Assembly: GCF_040054535.1 (NCBI RefSeq)
Contig: NC_090789.1
Location: 1,884,197-1,948,196, forward strand
From: Antennarius striatus
Lineage: Eukaryota > Chordata > Actinopteri > Lophiiformes > Antennariidae
DNA length: 64,000 nt
Direction: 5' to 3'
Position 1 is the first letter of the stretch. Every line of letters starts with the position of its first letter. Of the stretch, positions 1 to 19,068 are shown in pieces. The notes under the pieces are model-generated. The model was given only the letters and a program-made list of their open reading frames with translations, had not been told where the DNA came from and did not search any database. Both the position numbers and the translations under genes were made by a program.

Positions 1-1030
1 GTTACGGTAGGGTTAGGGTTAGAGTTAGAGTTAGGGTTTAGGGTTAAGGTTAGGGTAACGGTAGGGCTAGGGTTACGATAGGGTTAGGGTTTAGGGTTAG
101 GGTTACGGTAGGGTTAGGGTTTAGTGTTAGGGTTAGGGTTACGGTAGGGTTAGGGTTACGGTAGGGTTAGGGTTATGGTAGGTTCAAACTTAAGTTTAGG
201 TTTAGGGTTAGGGTTAGGGGTTAGGGTTAGGGTTAGATTTAGGGTTAGGGTTATGGGTCAGGGTTAGGGTTTAGGGTTAAGGTTAGGGTGACGGTAGGCT
301 TAGGTTTAGGGTTAGGGTTAGGGTTACGGTAGGGCTAGGGTTAGGGTTACGGTAGGGTTAGGGTGAGGTTTAGGTTTAAGGTTAGGGTTAGGGTTACGGT
401 AGGGTTGGGGTTACGGTAGGGTTAGGGTTTAGTGTTAGGGTTACGGTTACAGTAAGCCAGGCTTACTTTAGGTTTAGGGTTAGGGGTTAGGGTTAGAGGT
501 TAGGGTTAGGGGTTAGTATAATGGTCAGGGTTACGGTAGGGTTAGGGTTATGGTAGGGTTAGGGTTTAGTGTTAGGGTTACGGTAGGGTTAGGGTTACGG
601 TAGGCTCAGGCTTATTTTTAGGGTTAGGGGTTAGGGTTACGGTAGGGTTACAGTTAGGGTTAGGGTTTAGGGTTAAGGTCAGGGTTACAGTAGGGTTAGG
701 GTTAGGGTTTAGGGTTAGGTTTAGGGTTTGGGTTAGGGTTACGGTAGAGTTAGGGTTAGGTTTAGGGTTCGGGTTTTGGTAGGGTTAAGGTTGGGATTAT
801 GATCGGGTTAGGGTTACGGTAGGGATGGGATTAGGGTTTGGGTTAAGGTTAGGGTTAAGGTTAGGGTTACGTAGGGTTAGGGTTATGTGTTAGGGTTAGG
901 GTTTGGGTTAGGTTAAAGTTAATCTTGGTTTATGGTTAGCATTAGGTGTGGGATTTGGGGTTTGGGTTAGTTTAGGGTTGGGTAAGGTTTAAGGTTAGGT
1001 CATGGTCAGGGTTAGGGTTAGGGTTAGAAA
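1..1030. repeat. Degenerate telomere-like repeat array (TTAGGG variants)
   Basis: About 1 kb of short G-rich units. TTAGGG predominates, mixed with TTACGG, GTAGGG and TTTAGGG. Larger composite units recur, and decay increases toward the right edge, where the array gives way to unique sequence near 1030. The G-rich strand runs 5'->3' away from the window's left edge. A terminal telomere on the left would show CCCTAA on this strand, so this looks like an interstitial or subtelomeric array rather than a chromosome cap. Confidence 0.9.
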
Positions 1031-1970
1031 AAAATCCCATTGGGGGAAAACAAATGTGTGTGTTTCCACTTAAAGGGCTGAAGTCCCCTTGAGGAAGCTA
1101 AGCTAACGTAGCAGCGGGCTGAGAAGATTTTTTACAGAACAACCTTTATCTTTACACACAAATAAAACCGCGTTGGAAAATTAAAGCTTTTGCAGGAGAA
1201 TCTTTCAATCTCTTCAGGCGGACTAGAACATTTGTAGCACACATTAATCAGACAGGAGTAAACGGAGCGTTTATTGGGGACTACTTTCATTGGCGTGTTA
1301 ACACGGCGTGGAGAGCAGCGGGACGGTCATCCCTCATCAGCCTTTGGGCGCAGATCAGCGTTTTTAATCACTTGGTAAAAAATGATGAAGCTTCTCTCAT
1401 CTTTCATTGTGATGGAGTTCCGGTGCTCCTGGGGGCCGCAGCTTGTTTTTAACGGCGTGTGTAAAAACAACAGCGGGAGGAACGGTAGTCATGGACACGG
1501 TAGTCGCACCCCACCCCCCCCAAAAAAAAAAAAAAAAAAACGAGGAGAAAAATGACATGGCGTGGGGGGAGAAGAGAAAGAAAGTGCTGACGCGCAGGAG
1601 CTGGACAGGACTTTAATTGATCACTTGTTCAGGGAGATAGGGTGGGGGTAAGGGGGGGGTTGATGGGGTGGGGGGAAGAGGAGGGGAGGGGGGGTTAATG
1701 GAGGGGAAAGGGGGGTGATTCATCAGATTTATGAGGGACAGAGGGAGGGGAAGATGGGCGCTCCGCCGTGCGTAATTCAGCCGCAGACGTCAAGTGAAAG
1801 GCCGCCGCAGTCCATCACCGCCAGGGGAAATATGGACCGCAGGAATGAGCGTCAGTCACAGGCGCGTCTCCACCCCCACGCGTGTCCATCACGCGTGGGG
1901 GTGGGCCGGTGGCAGTTTACAGTGGAGCGGAGTCAGTGTGTCAGACTGAGGATAGTCGGAGGTGTATTTA
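1031..1970. other. Gene-free stretch with G-rich tract
   Basis: No ORF resembling a known protein is present. There is an A-rich run near 1514-1540. A long purine-rich stretch at about 1630-1720 contains many runs of three or more G, a composition expected to favour G-quadruplexes. Nothing else was recognised. Confidence 0.5.
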
Positions 1971-2074
<104 letters not shown>

Positions 2075-2162
2075 ATGGGGGGGGGGGCTTCCTCTGATGG
2101 ACTCTTGAGAAATGTGCTGCGCTGGCACATCTAGATTTACCGTGTTCACTCAAACGGAATAA

Positions 2163-2164
<2 letters not shown>

Positions 2165-2239
<75 letters not shown>
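2165..2239. repeat. (GT)n microsatellite with one TTT interruption
   Basis: A GT run of about 75 bp interrupted once by a TTT, only about 90 bp after the previous GT run. Confidence 0.97.
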
Positions 2240-2242
<3 letters not shown>

Positions 2243-4684
2243 ACGCATCCCATCCATCAGCTGTTGTTGCTCTGCGTCTCATTTAATCAGAACGCAGTCG
2301 CGTAAAGCCGCTCCAAGGCCGGCGATGTTTCACCGGACGCGTAACTCAGAACCCACGCGTCACGCGTCACGTGATAACCAGGCGATAACACGAGCTGAAA
2401 AAAGCTGCAGCGGATCCACGGATGACCCACGTGGTGTGACGGACCCCCCCCCCCATCAATCTGCGCGGTCACATCCCGGCGTCTCTCGGCTCAGGCGGAT
2501 CGATGCGCCTTTTAATTACCAAGGGCCCAAAGCGCGGATCGATACAGCTGATGAGGAGCAGAGACAGAGGGGGGTGGGGGGGGGGGACAGGGGGGGTGAT
2601 CGATGCCCACACCCCTCCCAGAGATCCTCCTTTACACGCGTGTCGTTAGGCCTGATTAATCCCGCCAAAGCCCCAGTCCCCAGAAAATGAAGGAACTAAT
2701 AAAGGATGTCAGATTATTTGATAATTCGAGTTTTATTCCCACCAGGTGAGAGTCGGAGGTTCGGTTTCCCCTCAGCCAGGAAACACGTGATCCGATTCTG
2801 AACCGGCAAATATTGATCGTCTGCCTGAAACTTCAGAATACGTGTAAAAGTGGGAGACGTCATCGGTATTCTGGACCAATCAGAGGCCGAGTTAGACAAG
2901 TCATGGCGTCATGATGCCGAGGGAAATTTCCAGTTTGCTCCAAAAAAATAAAAAAAAAAGACATCAAAAATATAAATATATGCAGGGAACAGAGATTAGG
3001 AAGACAAAAACAACAAAAACCCGCTGCTGAAAAAATTAAATACGTGCCAGAAAACCGTTTAAACGAGCTTTGAGCTTCACAAATCAAACTATTTTAGAAT
3101 AAAAGAACAAACTTTGCGGACATATTTACATCCTCCAGAACAAATGTGTTTGTTTGCACCTCTCTGGGGAGCGTCCCTGTTCTTTGCAAGTATAATTCCG
3201 TTCCTCTGCGAATTAAGTGTGTGCGTGGGATGCGTGGGGCTTCTAATTATACACTTTCTGTTGCATATTATTATTTGAGGTTCCAGATTCATCCCTCTGC
3301 TGAGTCAGACTCATATATTTTTTAGCATAAAAACAGCCTGGATCCAACTTTTTAACCCAGGAAAACTACTTTTATACTTAATTTGCTGTTTCCTCCTTTT
3401 CCCCCTTCGTGAGCTGTGGGTCATGTATTCTGCCCTCCTGAAATAAAAGGACATTAAAAGCTTGTTAAAGCTTTAAGTACATAATTGGACTCGGGAGAGG
3501 GGGGGCACCGCGGAAGACTTCGTGGGAGGACAGTCACATCAACCAGGTCCCACCGAAAAAGGAAACAATCAATACATTGATTTAACACCGCAGGAGCGAT
3601 TTATCATCGAACTGCTGGGGAAAAAAGCCAATTTAGAAAACAGTCAAGGAAAAAAAATACATTTATCCACCTGTGGGGAGAAGAAATAAAAATACATTAA
3701 AAAAAAAAAAAAAACTCAGACACGCAGCTTTTTTCCCCCCAATATATAACTTTATTTAAAATATTGTTACAATTTATTTCTCTACGCAACATTTCCAAAC
3801 ATTTTTTTCCGTTTTCTTAAATTTGTGTTGTTGTTTTCCTTCTATATAAAACTCTTTTTACAGCCTAGTTTAGAATCGAGGTTGTTAAATGACGTCACAC
3901 CGCTCGGTTCTTGTCACGTGACGCACAATCGTTTTGGGGTTGTTTTTTTTTTCCTTCCCCTCCAAAATCTTTAAAATTCCTGTCAAAATACATAAAAAGT
4001 TCTGCGTTGGAGAAACGAAAGTGCATTTTGTTGATTTAATTTTATTTTTCAAAAACGATTATTTACAGGTTGATCAATGTCGCTTGTTGATCACGTGGTT
4101 TAAACACTCGCGTTTGGACCCACCGACCTCAGCTGGGGGAAACCAGCAGAGATTTTCGAACGAGACCGGGGATAGGAAGGTGAGGGGGGGGGATGTGTTG
4201 CTATAGCAACTGCATCACTTTTTTTTCTTTCTCTTTAAAAATGGCTTTATAAATGTTTATTCACATTTATGAACTACAAATAGGAAAAAAAAAAACCCCG
4301 TGTGGGATCCATCATTAAAACCCAAAGTGTGACTCAGTTGGATGACACGAATAAAACACACGGAGGCTGCAGCGGCGCTGCCACGGCAACAGTATCATTC
4401 CCCTATGATGATGATGCCCAGAGGAAGAGAGACATCACGGGTGGACGTGTCATCCATGCACGGATGGGTTGTTGTGTTTACCCATCAGCAATCAGCACAT
4501 CACAGCCCAGATACCTGTGACGTGTGTGTGTGTGTGTGTGTGTGAACACACACCGTGCTACTACAGTGGTGTGTGTGTGTATTGCTATCTGATGCAGAAC
4601 CGAGGCGACAACTGGATGACGAAAAATAGCCTCGAATGTTGCACTTTGTGTTTGTCGAACTGTAAACACAAGAGAAGCAGGGAT

Positions 4685-4685
<1 letters not shown>
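2240..4685. other. Gene-free stretch, AT-rich in part
   Basis: No convincing coding exon on either strand. The part at 2900-4300 is AT-rich, with several AATAAA or TTTATT hexamers, a CRE-like TGACGTCA near 3891 and homopolymer A and T runs. It could be the 3' UTR of a gene to the left, but nothing proves this. Confidence 0.4.
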
Positions 4686-4688
<3 letters not shown>

Positions 4689-4736
<48 letters not shown>

Positions 4737-4919
4737 CGCCTCCCATTTGTCTCCATCTGTCTGGTGTCTCTGCTGTCACACAGACTGAAACCCATTTGCT
4801 GGCTCACACTGACAGCTCATCAGACTCACCCAATCACCGCCTAAAAGCTTATCAGCAAAGTCAGTGACGGACAGAGGACACACACACACACACACACACA
4901 CTCACACACACACACACAG
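4689..4919. repeat. Paired (GT)n and (CA)n microsatellites
   Basis: A GT run (about 4689-4728, ending in GAGAGA) is followed about 150 bp later by a CA run (about 4879-4919). They are opposite-phase dinucleotide tracts. A shorter GT run lies just upstream at 4522-4543. Confidence 0.9.
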
Positions 4920-5424
4920 ACAAAGAGCGTGCTTCAAGGTAATGGACTGAAAGCAAATTTGACATTTTATTGAATCCAAATCTAGGATGAGGTGTAAAAA
5001 AAAAAGAAACTGTTTTTCAACAAACTGAAATTTGAACTTGAGCTCTAAAAGTCAACAGTAAACAACAAACAAACCAGCATCAGTCTCAGGATGAGGTCAT
5101 TAATGGAAACTATTAGCCCTTGGGGAGGGGGGTTATGGGGGGGGGTTACAGAACTCAGTTGATGCACTCAAATCAAAATTTTAGTCTCGATCGAGATGGG
5201 GTTTTTTTTTGTAATCTTCTTCCAGACGACTGAAAACCTCCAGAGAAAATAAAAACATTCTGGTGTCAAAACAACGAAATGCAGCTGAAAGAACGTAAAA
5301 CGTAAAATAAACTAAGACATAAATGTGCACAAACAAACAAAAAATACTGTTTACTCCTTGAGAGGCAGACGGCAGCCTCCAATTCCGTGTATGCTGCTGG
5401 CTGCAGGCGCACGTAATGCATCCT

Positions 5425-5515
5425 GTCCACACACACATGTATACACACACATGTATACACACACACATGTATACACACACATGTATACACACACACGTAT
5501 ACACACACACACCTG
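5425..5515. repeat. CACATGTATACA minisatellite
   Basis: Five to six tandem copies of a 16-18 bp unit built on CACACATGTATACA. Each unit contains the short palindrome TGTATACA. The reading frames through it are repeat artefacts. Confidence 0.9.
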
Positions 5516-5615
5516 TCCCCTTGATGTGGTTAATGGACAAACTCCAGAGGGATCCTTCTGATGAAGAGGATTCTATTCCTGATCTGAGCCTCAGACTGAC
5601 TCTGGTTGGCGTTCT

Positions 5616-5634
5616 GCTGCCACCTGCTGGCCGC
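5616..5634 (-). promoter_or_regulatory. CTCF-like motif
   Basis: Read on the minus strand the core is CCAGCAGGTGGCAGC, which fits the vertebrate CTCF core consensus. Occupancy cannot be judged from sequence. It lies downstream of the snx27 3' end. Confidence 0.4.
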
Positions 5635-6702
5635 TTGAAGAACTGCAGTCACACACAAACCCCCCCCAGTTTCTCTTACTGGCGATCCATCGGACACTCC
5701 CCCCCCCTCTGAAAAAACGTCGACAGCTTCAACAAACATCCTTCTGCCCGTCAACTCTTCATCCTCTTTCAGAGCGTGAGGAATTCGGAATTCTTTTCCT
5801 CCTCACAGGGGGGGGGGGCAACGCGTGGTTTAGATTAGAAGACGAGGTGAAAACGGATCACCTGAAGCAGCTTGAGTGTAATCCCGTTAGTAATCCACCA
5901 GGTTAGAGCCACAAACTATCTTATATTAATCAATATTTCAGTAAGATTGTTAAACACGACCGAACCCCCCACATTCTCACCTACGACAACTTTGTTCCGG
6001 CGAAGACGTTCACAGAGAAAAACCTTAAGTGTGAACGTTCATCAGTGAACCCCCCCAGTCAGTTTTCTTCATCCAATGGTGGGGTGGGGGGGTCGCGCCG
6101 AGGCAGAGTCATCAGCGGCGTTGGAGAGCGAAGCATCATGTCCAATCCCTCCCTTTTTGTGCAAACGGCGGCGCTGCGGTGACCCCCCGCCCCCCCAACC
6201 GTGAACCAATCCGCTGTTGTGTGTACGTCCCACCCGGCGTCCTGCCCCCCACCCACTCATGTATGGATGGAGGAAAACAAAACAGATGCTATGGAGATTG
6301 AGCAGATGACGTGAACGTTGGATTGTATTGGTTCTCCTTCCTGCTGTTGTGGATCCCCGGTGGGGGGGTGAGGGTGGGGGCTTCGAATCAGAGCAACTAC
6401 TCCAACCCCCCCATCTGTTCAGTTTGTTTCCAGGCATTGGGAGTGCCTCAGTTTCTCATCAGGTTGGTGTTTGTGGTGGTGATGATGCGAGTGGACCAGT
6501 TCTGGTTTGGGATTGTGACGGATGAGGTTTTTTTTAGGAAGTTGCGATCTCTCCCCCCAGGTGGCGCCATCCCTTCTGCTGCGTCTCCAGAGGAGGCAGA
6601 TACTCTGGAACACAGGAAAGTCTCATGTCTCATGTGACCTTGGACGTGTCGCACAACACACTCCAGTCTGTTTCTCCTCGATACGGAAAAATACGACAAG
6701 TC

Positions 6703-7245
6703 TTAGACTGGGGCTTGTGTAAACCTGACGTTTCAGACTGGGGCTTGTGTAAACCTGACGTTTCAGACTGGGGCTTGTGTAAACCTGACGTTTCAGACTG
6801 GGGCTTGTGTAAACCTGACGTTTCAGACTGGGGCTTGTGTAAACCTGACGCTTCAGACTGGGGCTTGTGTAAACCTGACGCTTCAGACTGGGGCTTGTGT
6901 AAACCTGACGTTCCAGACTGGGGCTTGTGTAAACCTGACGTTCCAGACTGGGGCTTGTGTAAACCTGACGTTTCAGACTGGGGCTTGTGTAAACCTGACG
7001 TTTCAGACTGGGGCTTGTGTAAACCTGACGTTCCAGACTGGGGCTTGTGTAAACCTGACGTTTCAGACTGGGGCTTGTGTAAACCTGACGTTTCAGACTG
7101 GGGCTTGTGTAAACCTGACTTTTCAGACTAAGGCTTGTGTAAACCTGACTTTTCAGACTAAGGCTTATGTAAACCTGACTTTTCACACCCAGCCTTGTAT
7201 AAATCTGACGTTTTAGACTCAGACTTGTGTAAACCTGACGTTTAC
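6703..7245. repeat. 30-bp minisatellite with inverted terminal copy
   Basis: About 14 nearly identical tandem copies of a 30-bp unit (core GACTGGGGCTTGTGTAAACC), followed by about 4 decayed copies. At the right end the unit appears inverted (TTTACACAAGCC), making a short hairpin. Because 30 is a multiple of three, the array is open in frames on both strands; those frames are not genes. It lies within 1 kb downstream of the snx27 stop codon. Confidence 0.95.
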
Positions 7246-7534
7246 ACAAGCCTGAGTCTAAGAGGAGGCCGCCAGTGACAACAGATGTCATATTTTAAAC
7301 TATTTACTGCTATCTGAACGCACTTTTAATCCACGTTTAACTTATTGCTGCTCAACTTAATCGATTCCCAAATATTCTGCAGTTAAAACACCAAAATTAA
7401 ATAAAGGGTATCACATTTCCTTCTCTCCCGTCAGTGGTTTTTGCATAATTCATGACGCCTGAAAGGAGCCGTCTATCACAGCAGTCCTCAGCGCCACATC
7501 TGAATACATATCATGATTTGTCCCAGATAAAAAC

Positions 7535-13902
<6,368 letters not shown>

Positions 13903-14627
13903 TTAACTTTCTAATCCATTTACGTCAATTATTCATTATCAGGTTAAGAATTTATGTGTTTGTTTTTGTTTTTGTTTTTGTTTTTTGCGGATAACTTAAT
14001 TTAATACAAGTTCAAATTTTATTACTTTATATTGATTTTTTTTTAAATTGAACACAATCTGTGTAATCTATAGAAAAAGGCCTTCCTTGATAGCAGGAAT
14101 AAATGATTTATATTTTATATTTATACTTGTTTTATTACTTTTTATTATTTTTTTTAAACCACAGAGAAAACAAATGATATATTGTTCATGAATTCAGCAG
14201 CTGATCTTGTGACTATCCATCTGAGTGGAGGCTTTCAGCTATCCAAAATATTTCAGAACAAGTCAGTCTTATTACCAGACAATGCGATTTTTCTGTAACG
14301 CTCATCCGAATTCAGCTCGCAAAAAGCAGAATTCTGTTGTTTAATAAATGGAAGTTGAGTGTAAAAAAAACAACAAAAACAAACAAATGAAAACCACATT
14401 GACTGTTCTTATCACACGGTAACGGTGCTGGTAATGACGTGCATGTCTAAGCAAGCATTTAAATTGCACAACTCGAGTTTTTTTTCAAAGATAAGACAAC
14501 TTTATTTCATGATGTGTTACATCATTCTTTGCTGTGTTTGAGTTGTAAATGTTCAATTTTTTTCATTACAACTGTCAAAGGAAACTTCTTTATTTAGCAA
14601 GAAGGCAACATGTTCACCTGAAAGGTA

Positions 14628-15071
14628 TCACTTTCTGGCCTTTTTGTCACCGTACTTTTCGCAAATCGTGGCGAGGGTCAAGACTAAAGTGCCAAACTCT
14701 TGGAAGCTCACTGTGTTGTCCTTGTTTTCGTCCAAATCTTTAAAGAGTTCATCCAGTTTTTTCTGATCATCTTCTCCCTGCAGACGAGGATGAAAGAAAT
14801 TGTTAGCCAACATGCCTAAAACACTTCCCGGTGGTTATTTTGAGTTACACCTTCTTCTCCACATAATAGATTGTAAATGGACATATCGTCTTGTCTGCAC
14901 AGGACTGAACCAGAGAGGTCAGAGGTCACTCACCGTCAGGAACCCTCTCAGTTCCCTGTCCAGAAGCTCTCTCAGCTCTGGTTTGGTCAGGGAGTCAGGG
15001 TCCCCTTCCCGACCGGCATATTTACGGAAGACATCGACAAGGAGAGTGATGGCTCTGAGGATGTCAGACAT
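14628..15071 (-). CDS. S100-family EF-hand protein (S100 gene 1 of cluster)
   Basis: A small dimeric calcium sensor, 95 aa. Coding exons are 14934-15071 (46 codons, starting MSDILRAITLL) and 14628-14777 (49 codons plus stop), split at phase 0 as in other S100 genes. The acceptor before the ATG ends at 15084, so the coding exon starts at 15083. The N-terminal pseudo-EF-hand has the 14-residue S100 loop (AGREGDPDSLTKPE). The C-terminal canonical loop is DENKDNTVSFQE, with Asp, Asn, Asp and Glu at the binding positions. A non-coding first exon lies at about 16123-16187, with a donor GTGAGT and a TATAAAG upstream. Reverse-strand AATAAA hexamers lie at 14589-14594 and 14501-14506. The exact orthologue (for example a fish s100 of the a1/p/z type) cannot be settled by eye. 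Confidence 0.9.
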
Positions 15072-16122
15072 GATGATGGCTGGCTGGGGAGGAAAGTCAT
15101 AAAGACATCATAATATATCATATAGTGTAAGAATTGGCATTCACTCATCCCTGTTTTGGGTGTAATCAGAATGCTTAAACATTATTATGGAATTGATGAG
15201 GCTTAGGCTGGTTTAGGATTTTCCTTTTACATTATAAAAGTGGGTCCATCTAGAGGCAAACTCCAGGTTTACTGAATCCTGACCCAAAAGAATCAAAAGG
15301 AAAATGCATCTAATAGAAACTTGAAGTTTGAGATTGATTTTGGAAATCTGACAATCTCATTATAATTCTTTGAATCATAATAGGAGTATAATTTAATCAT
15401 TTCACATAAATACAGAGGCAAATATTCAGATGTAAATAGATGGAGAGATGGATTTCTAGATAGATGAGACATTTTTTCTCTTCCACTGTTTGTCTCAGGG
15501 TTTTCCATGGGGCTTCAGATATAAATAAACCCTGGGTTTCCAACGTGATTTGAACGCATCATCTCTGCAATGCAAATGAAATTGTTATGGCAACAGTTTA
15601 ATCTCTCCAGATAACCACTGTAAATGTTGCAATGGTAAAGAATAAATAAGCAGGTCTTGACTTGATTTATGTCCCAGTGGTAAAGTCTGTCATGTATGAA
15701 CAAGTGAGTCAGTTCTGGTTGCATTCCCTGTTATATTGTGCCATTCTCCCTCCGGAGTGGGAGGCAAAGGAAAGCAGTCGTACTGTAAACAGATGGGAAT
15801 TGTGGAGGAAGAGAGAATGGAACAAATACCGAGCAACTCCTCCACGGTTTAATTTGGTTGTGATTTAAAGAAATGTTTAAAGATGTTTCTGGAGCGGAAT
15901 ACGTCGATAAAACTGCGCTCCAGGTGAAAGTTTTCCAGATAAAAATCAAAAAAATAAAATTTTCCATTCAAGTATCAAATTTCACAAGCAATGAAAAAGA
16001 GTGAAACTCTCTGGAAAGATGCTGAATAATGTTCTGAATAACTTCCTGTTGGAAAAAGTTTTACTGCATTTTTTTTGGAGGGGGGTAGTTAGTAACTAAA
16101 AGAAATGAGACTTTCTACTCAC

Positions 16123-16218
16123 CAAAGATGATTTGTGATGATAGAAGAAGACTGGAGGGCGACAGTTGTTCTCAACAGCGCTGCAGTGATGGGGGAAATG
16201 GAGAAAGCATGCTTTATA
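16123..16218 (-). promoter_or_regulatory. TATA promoter and non-coding exon 1 of S100 gene 1
   Basis: On the minus strand TATAAAG (16212-16218) is followed about 30 bp on by the likely start near 16187. An untranslated exon ends at 16123 with the donor GTGAGTAG. The downstream acceptor lies at the coding exon (15083). This gives the usual S100 structure of one untranslated and two coding exons. Confidence 0.65.
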
Positions 16219-16971
16219 CGGCACCGCACCCTTTTTCCCTCCCTCTACACTCCCATAATTTACAAACACTCCTCCTCGGTTTCCTCGTCTTTCCCAAGCT
16301 CTTCTGTTCTTTACATCCTAATTATAATTTGTTGCTTTGAAAATAACCAACAAAAAAACCAGGAGATTAGTCATGGAGTCGTCTCTGGAGACATCCATGT
16401 TGTCTGCAGTGTGGTGTTGTGTATACAAGCACAGGTTTGTGTTCGTGAAGGACGTTGCTTCAGATTAGGATTATTTACCAGGAAAAATGTCCACTGTTAT
16501 GACTACATTTGAACATGCAATTAAAACTTTCAACATCACATATTTCTTATATATAAATAAATATGTATGTGTGTGTGTGTGTGTGTGTTGTTGAAGAAGT
16601 GCAGTGTGTGCGTTGTGCCTTTAAGAAATTTTTTTTTAAGCAAATAAAAAAAAGCTTGTAAGGCCTCTTTCTACGGTTTAATTTAAAACAGCTGACTTTT
16701 GTTTTTGCCCGCTTTGATGTCATGTATCAGGCGAGATGTGTTTACGTCACTTCACATCTTTTTTAGATCAACAGTTTATTAACTTTGAAGGAGTTTGCCC
16801 GTCACGTGTCGACCAATCAAACGTCCCCACTGGATCCATTTGACTCTCTCTCTAATGTCATTACATTAAACAAACCTTATGAACATAATATTATTATTAT
16901 ATTGTCTTCTAATGTAACTCTACCCAGGTAGCTATGGTTACTATGCAAACAGGTACGTGTGGAGCCACCTA

Positions 16972-16989
16972 GTGGTCGGAGGTGACATT
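16972..16989 (-). promoter_or_regulatory. CTCF-like motif
   Basis: The minus-strand core is CCACTAGGTGGCTCC, close to the CTCF core. It lies upstream of S100 gene 1. Confidence 0.35.
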
Positions 16990-18063
16990 CACTTGTACAT
17001 TATTTGCGTAGTCCTCTTCAATGACAGGACTGACTCCTCATTTAACAGTGAAATGAATCACTCTGTAGAATGAATAGTCAAATACAGCTGCTCCATTTTC
17101 AAGACCTCCTTTGTTTAAAAGAAAATAGAATCCGGCCTTGGCTCATTCAGAAACAAATCTCTACATCCCGGCAGACAAACAAAAGCTGGAGCTTCTCAAT
17201 CAAACCTGATTGTGTTACATGCTTTGTGGACAAACGTTTGAATTTGCAGCTTTGCCACACCCTGCAAGTCTCTTTACAACAAAGATCGAATATATTTTCA
17301 GGATATTTCAGCACAAAGACCAAATGCGAGCAGGTTCCTGCTTCAACGCCCTCGGTTTTTAATGTGTTTTGCTTTTTATTCAATTGCACATCAAGGATCA
17401 GTTTAATTACACACTTCACTGACTAATTTCTGGTGTTTTCTGCCTACAACAGAGTGTCTTCTACTTATTATTTGCCGGTTTGAGATGCTCATGATGCTGA
17501 AATGAAAAGGTTGAGCCCAGTGACTCACTGAGCGCTGCGTGTTATGATCCTGAGTGGATCCTCATTTCTTGCAATTTTGTGGTGGAGGCTGTGACTCAGA
17601 CTCGCGTCCCTGAAGCTTGTGACTCACACTGCAGAGACGTGAACATCAGCATCCAGGCTCACTTGGTGTGTGTGTGTGTGTTTGTTTCTCCTCTTGTGTG
17701 TGTGTGGTCCGTTAAGTGACTTTGAATTAGATGTGAAAAATCTTTTTCTGTCTTCCCTCCTGCAGGGTGCATTTGTTTAAGTCTTTAATTAACCGTCAAA
17801 GTCCAGAAAAGTGTAGATGATAGGTTAGAAATCAGGTCACCGTCGCCGACAGTCATGCAAAATTTAGGTTTTAAACATTTCACTGGGTTGAAAACATTAG
17901 TCAATCTTTTCTGGTTCACACAGATTTACCAAATTAGGCCTGGAGTATCCATGGAAACCACATTTTCCATTGAATCAAGATGTGATTCATCAGAAAATAC
18001 TTGTCCCACAACTGGAGCGGTTTGAACCTCTTTACAGAAGGCATCGGATTAGAGCTAGAGTCT

Positions 18064-18080
18064 GGCGCCACCTGGTGGTC
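18064..18080 (-). promoter_or_regulatory. CTCF-like motif
   Basis: The minus-strand core is CCACCAGGTGGCGCC, a full match to the vertebrate CTCF core consensus. It lies between S100 genes 1 and 2 and has the same orientation as the motif at 16972. Confidence 0.45.
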
Positions 18081-18579
18081 AAGTAGAACAGTACTACTGT
18101 ACATATTTTTTTATAGATAGCCGTTTCTTTATTTTAAAAATAAACTAATAAATACACTTTATTTATCTATTTTTCAAGCCTTTATGGAAATGTTGTGTTT
18201 ACAAGACAGGAAATTCAGGCATTTCTCATGTATTATTTACACTCCCACCTTGCCAGCATCTTCTGTTGTGGCTACAAACTTTCTTCCACCTTCCGAATCA
18301 ACAGTTGCATTGTGGGATACAAAACCCACGTGACTCGAGGTTTCAGGCTGGACCCCATCCTGGGGCAACATGACAACGTGAGGGTTGTTATTGCACACAG
18401 AGAAATGCATAAAGAAATAACTACAGACACAGGAAGAGGAACCCAGCCCCAGACACGAGGTCCAAAGATCACAATGGTCTGTCAGTTCCCATGGCAACAG
18501 CTACAAAACATCACCAGGATGACGGTGCTGCTGTCGTCCACGAGGAGGCGCTGTTTTGTCTGTGTGTGAAAGTCTGTTC

Positions 18580-18728
<149 letters not shown>

Positions 18729-18988
18729 TTGAGTGGCACCGACACACAACTTGTGTGTGCAGCGTTTGCCAAACTGAGGTCGACTCAAAGCGTTAAGTCA
18801 AGATTTGACTTCTCAGCTCATCATCATAATCCCGGTGCTTTTATGCCCGGAGAGATTTTTAATTTACATTAATAATAATTATGTTGTTTGAAGCGTTTGG
18901 TAATAAAAAGTATGACTATATAAAATAGACTTTCAAGAAACAGCAAGGAGGGAACTATAAACACTGGGAGACATGGGCGTGCATATGC

Positions 18989-19065
<77 letters not shown>
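18989..19065. repeat. (CA)n microsatellite
   Basis: A pure CA run of about 77 bp, only about 260 bp from the long GT run and in the opposite strand sense. The two tracts could pair with each other as an imperfect inverted repeat. Confidence 0.97.

Positions 19066-19068
<3 letters not shown>

Noticed and set aside
1-1030. True chromosome-end telomere
   Set aside because: The strand orientation is opposite to that of a left-end telomere, and the units are heavily degenerate.
6623-7291. 222-codon minus-strand and 168-codon plus-strand frames with 10-residue repeats
   Set aside because: Produced by the 30-bp minisatellite, whose length is a multiple of three. Both strands are open at once and there is no start context or domain.
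17070-17426. 118-codon plus-strand frame
   Set aside because: No domain; an equally long frame lies on the opposite strand and there are no splice or promoter features around it.
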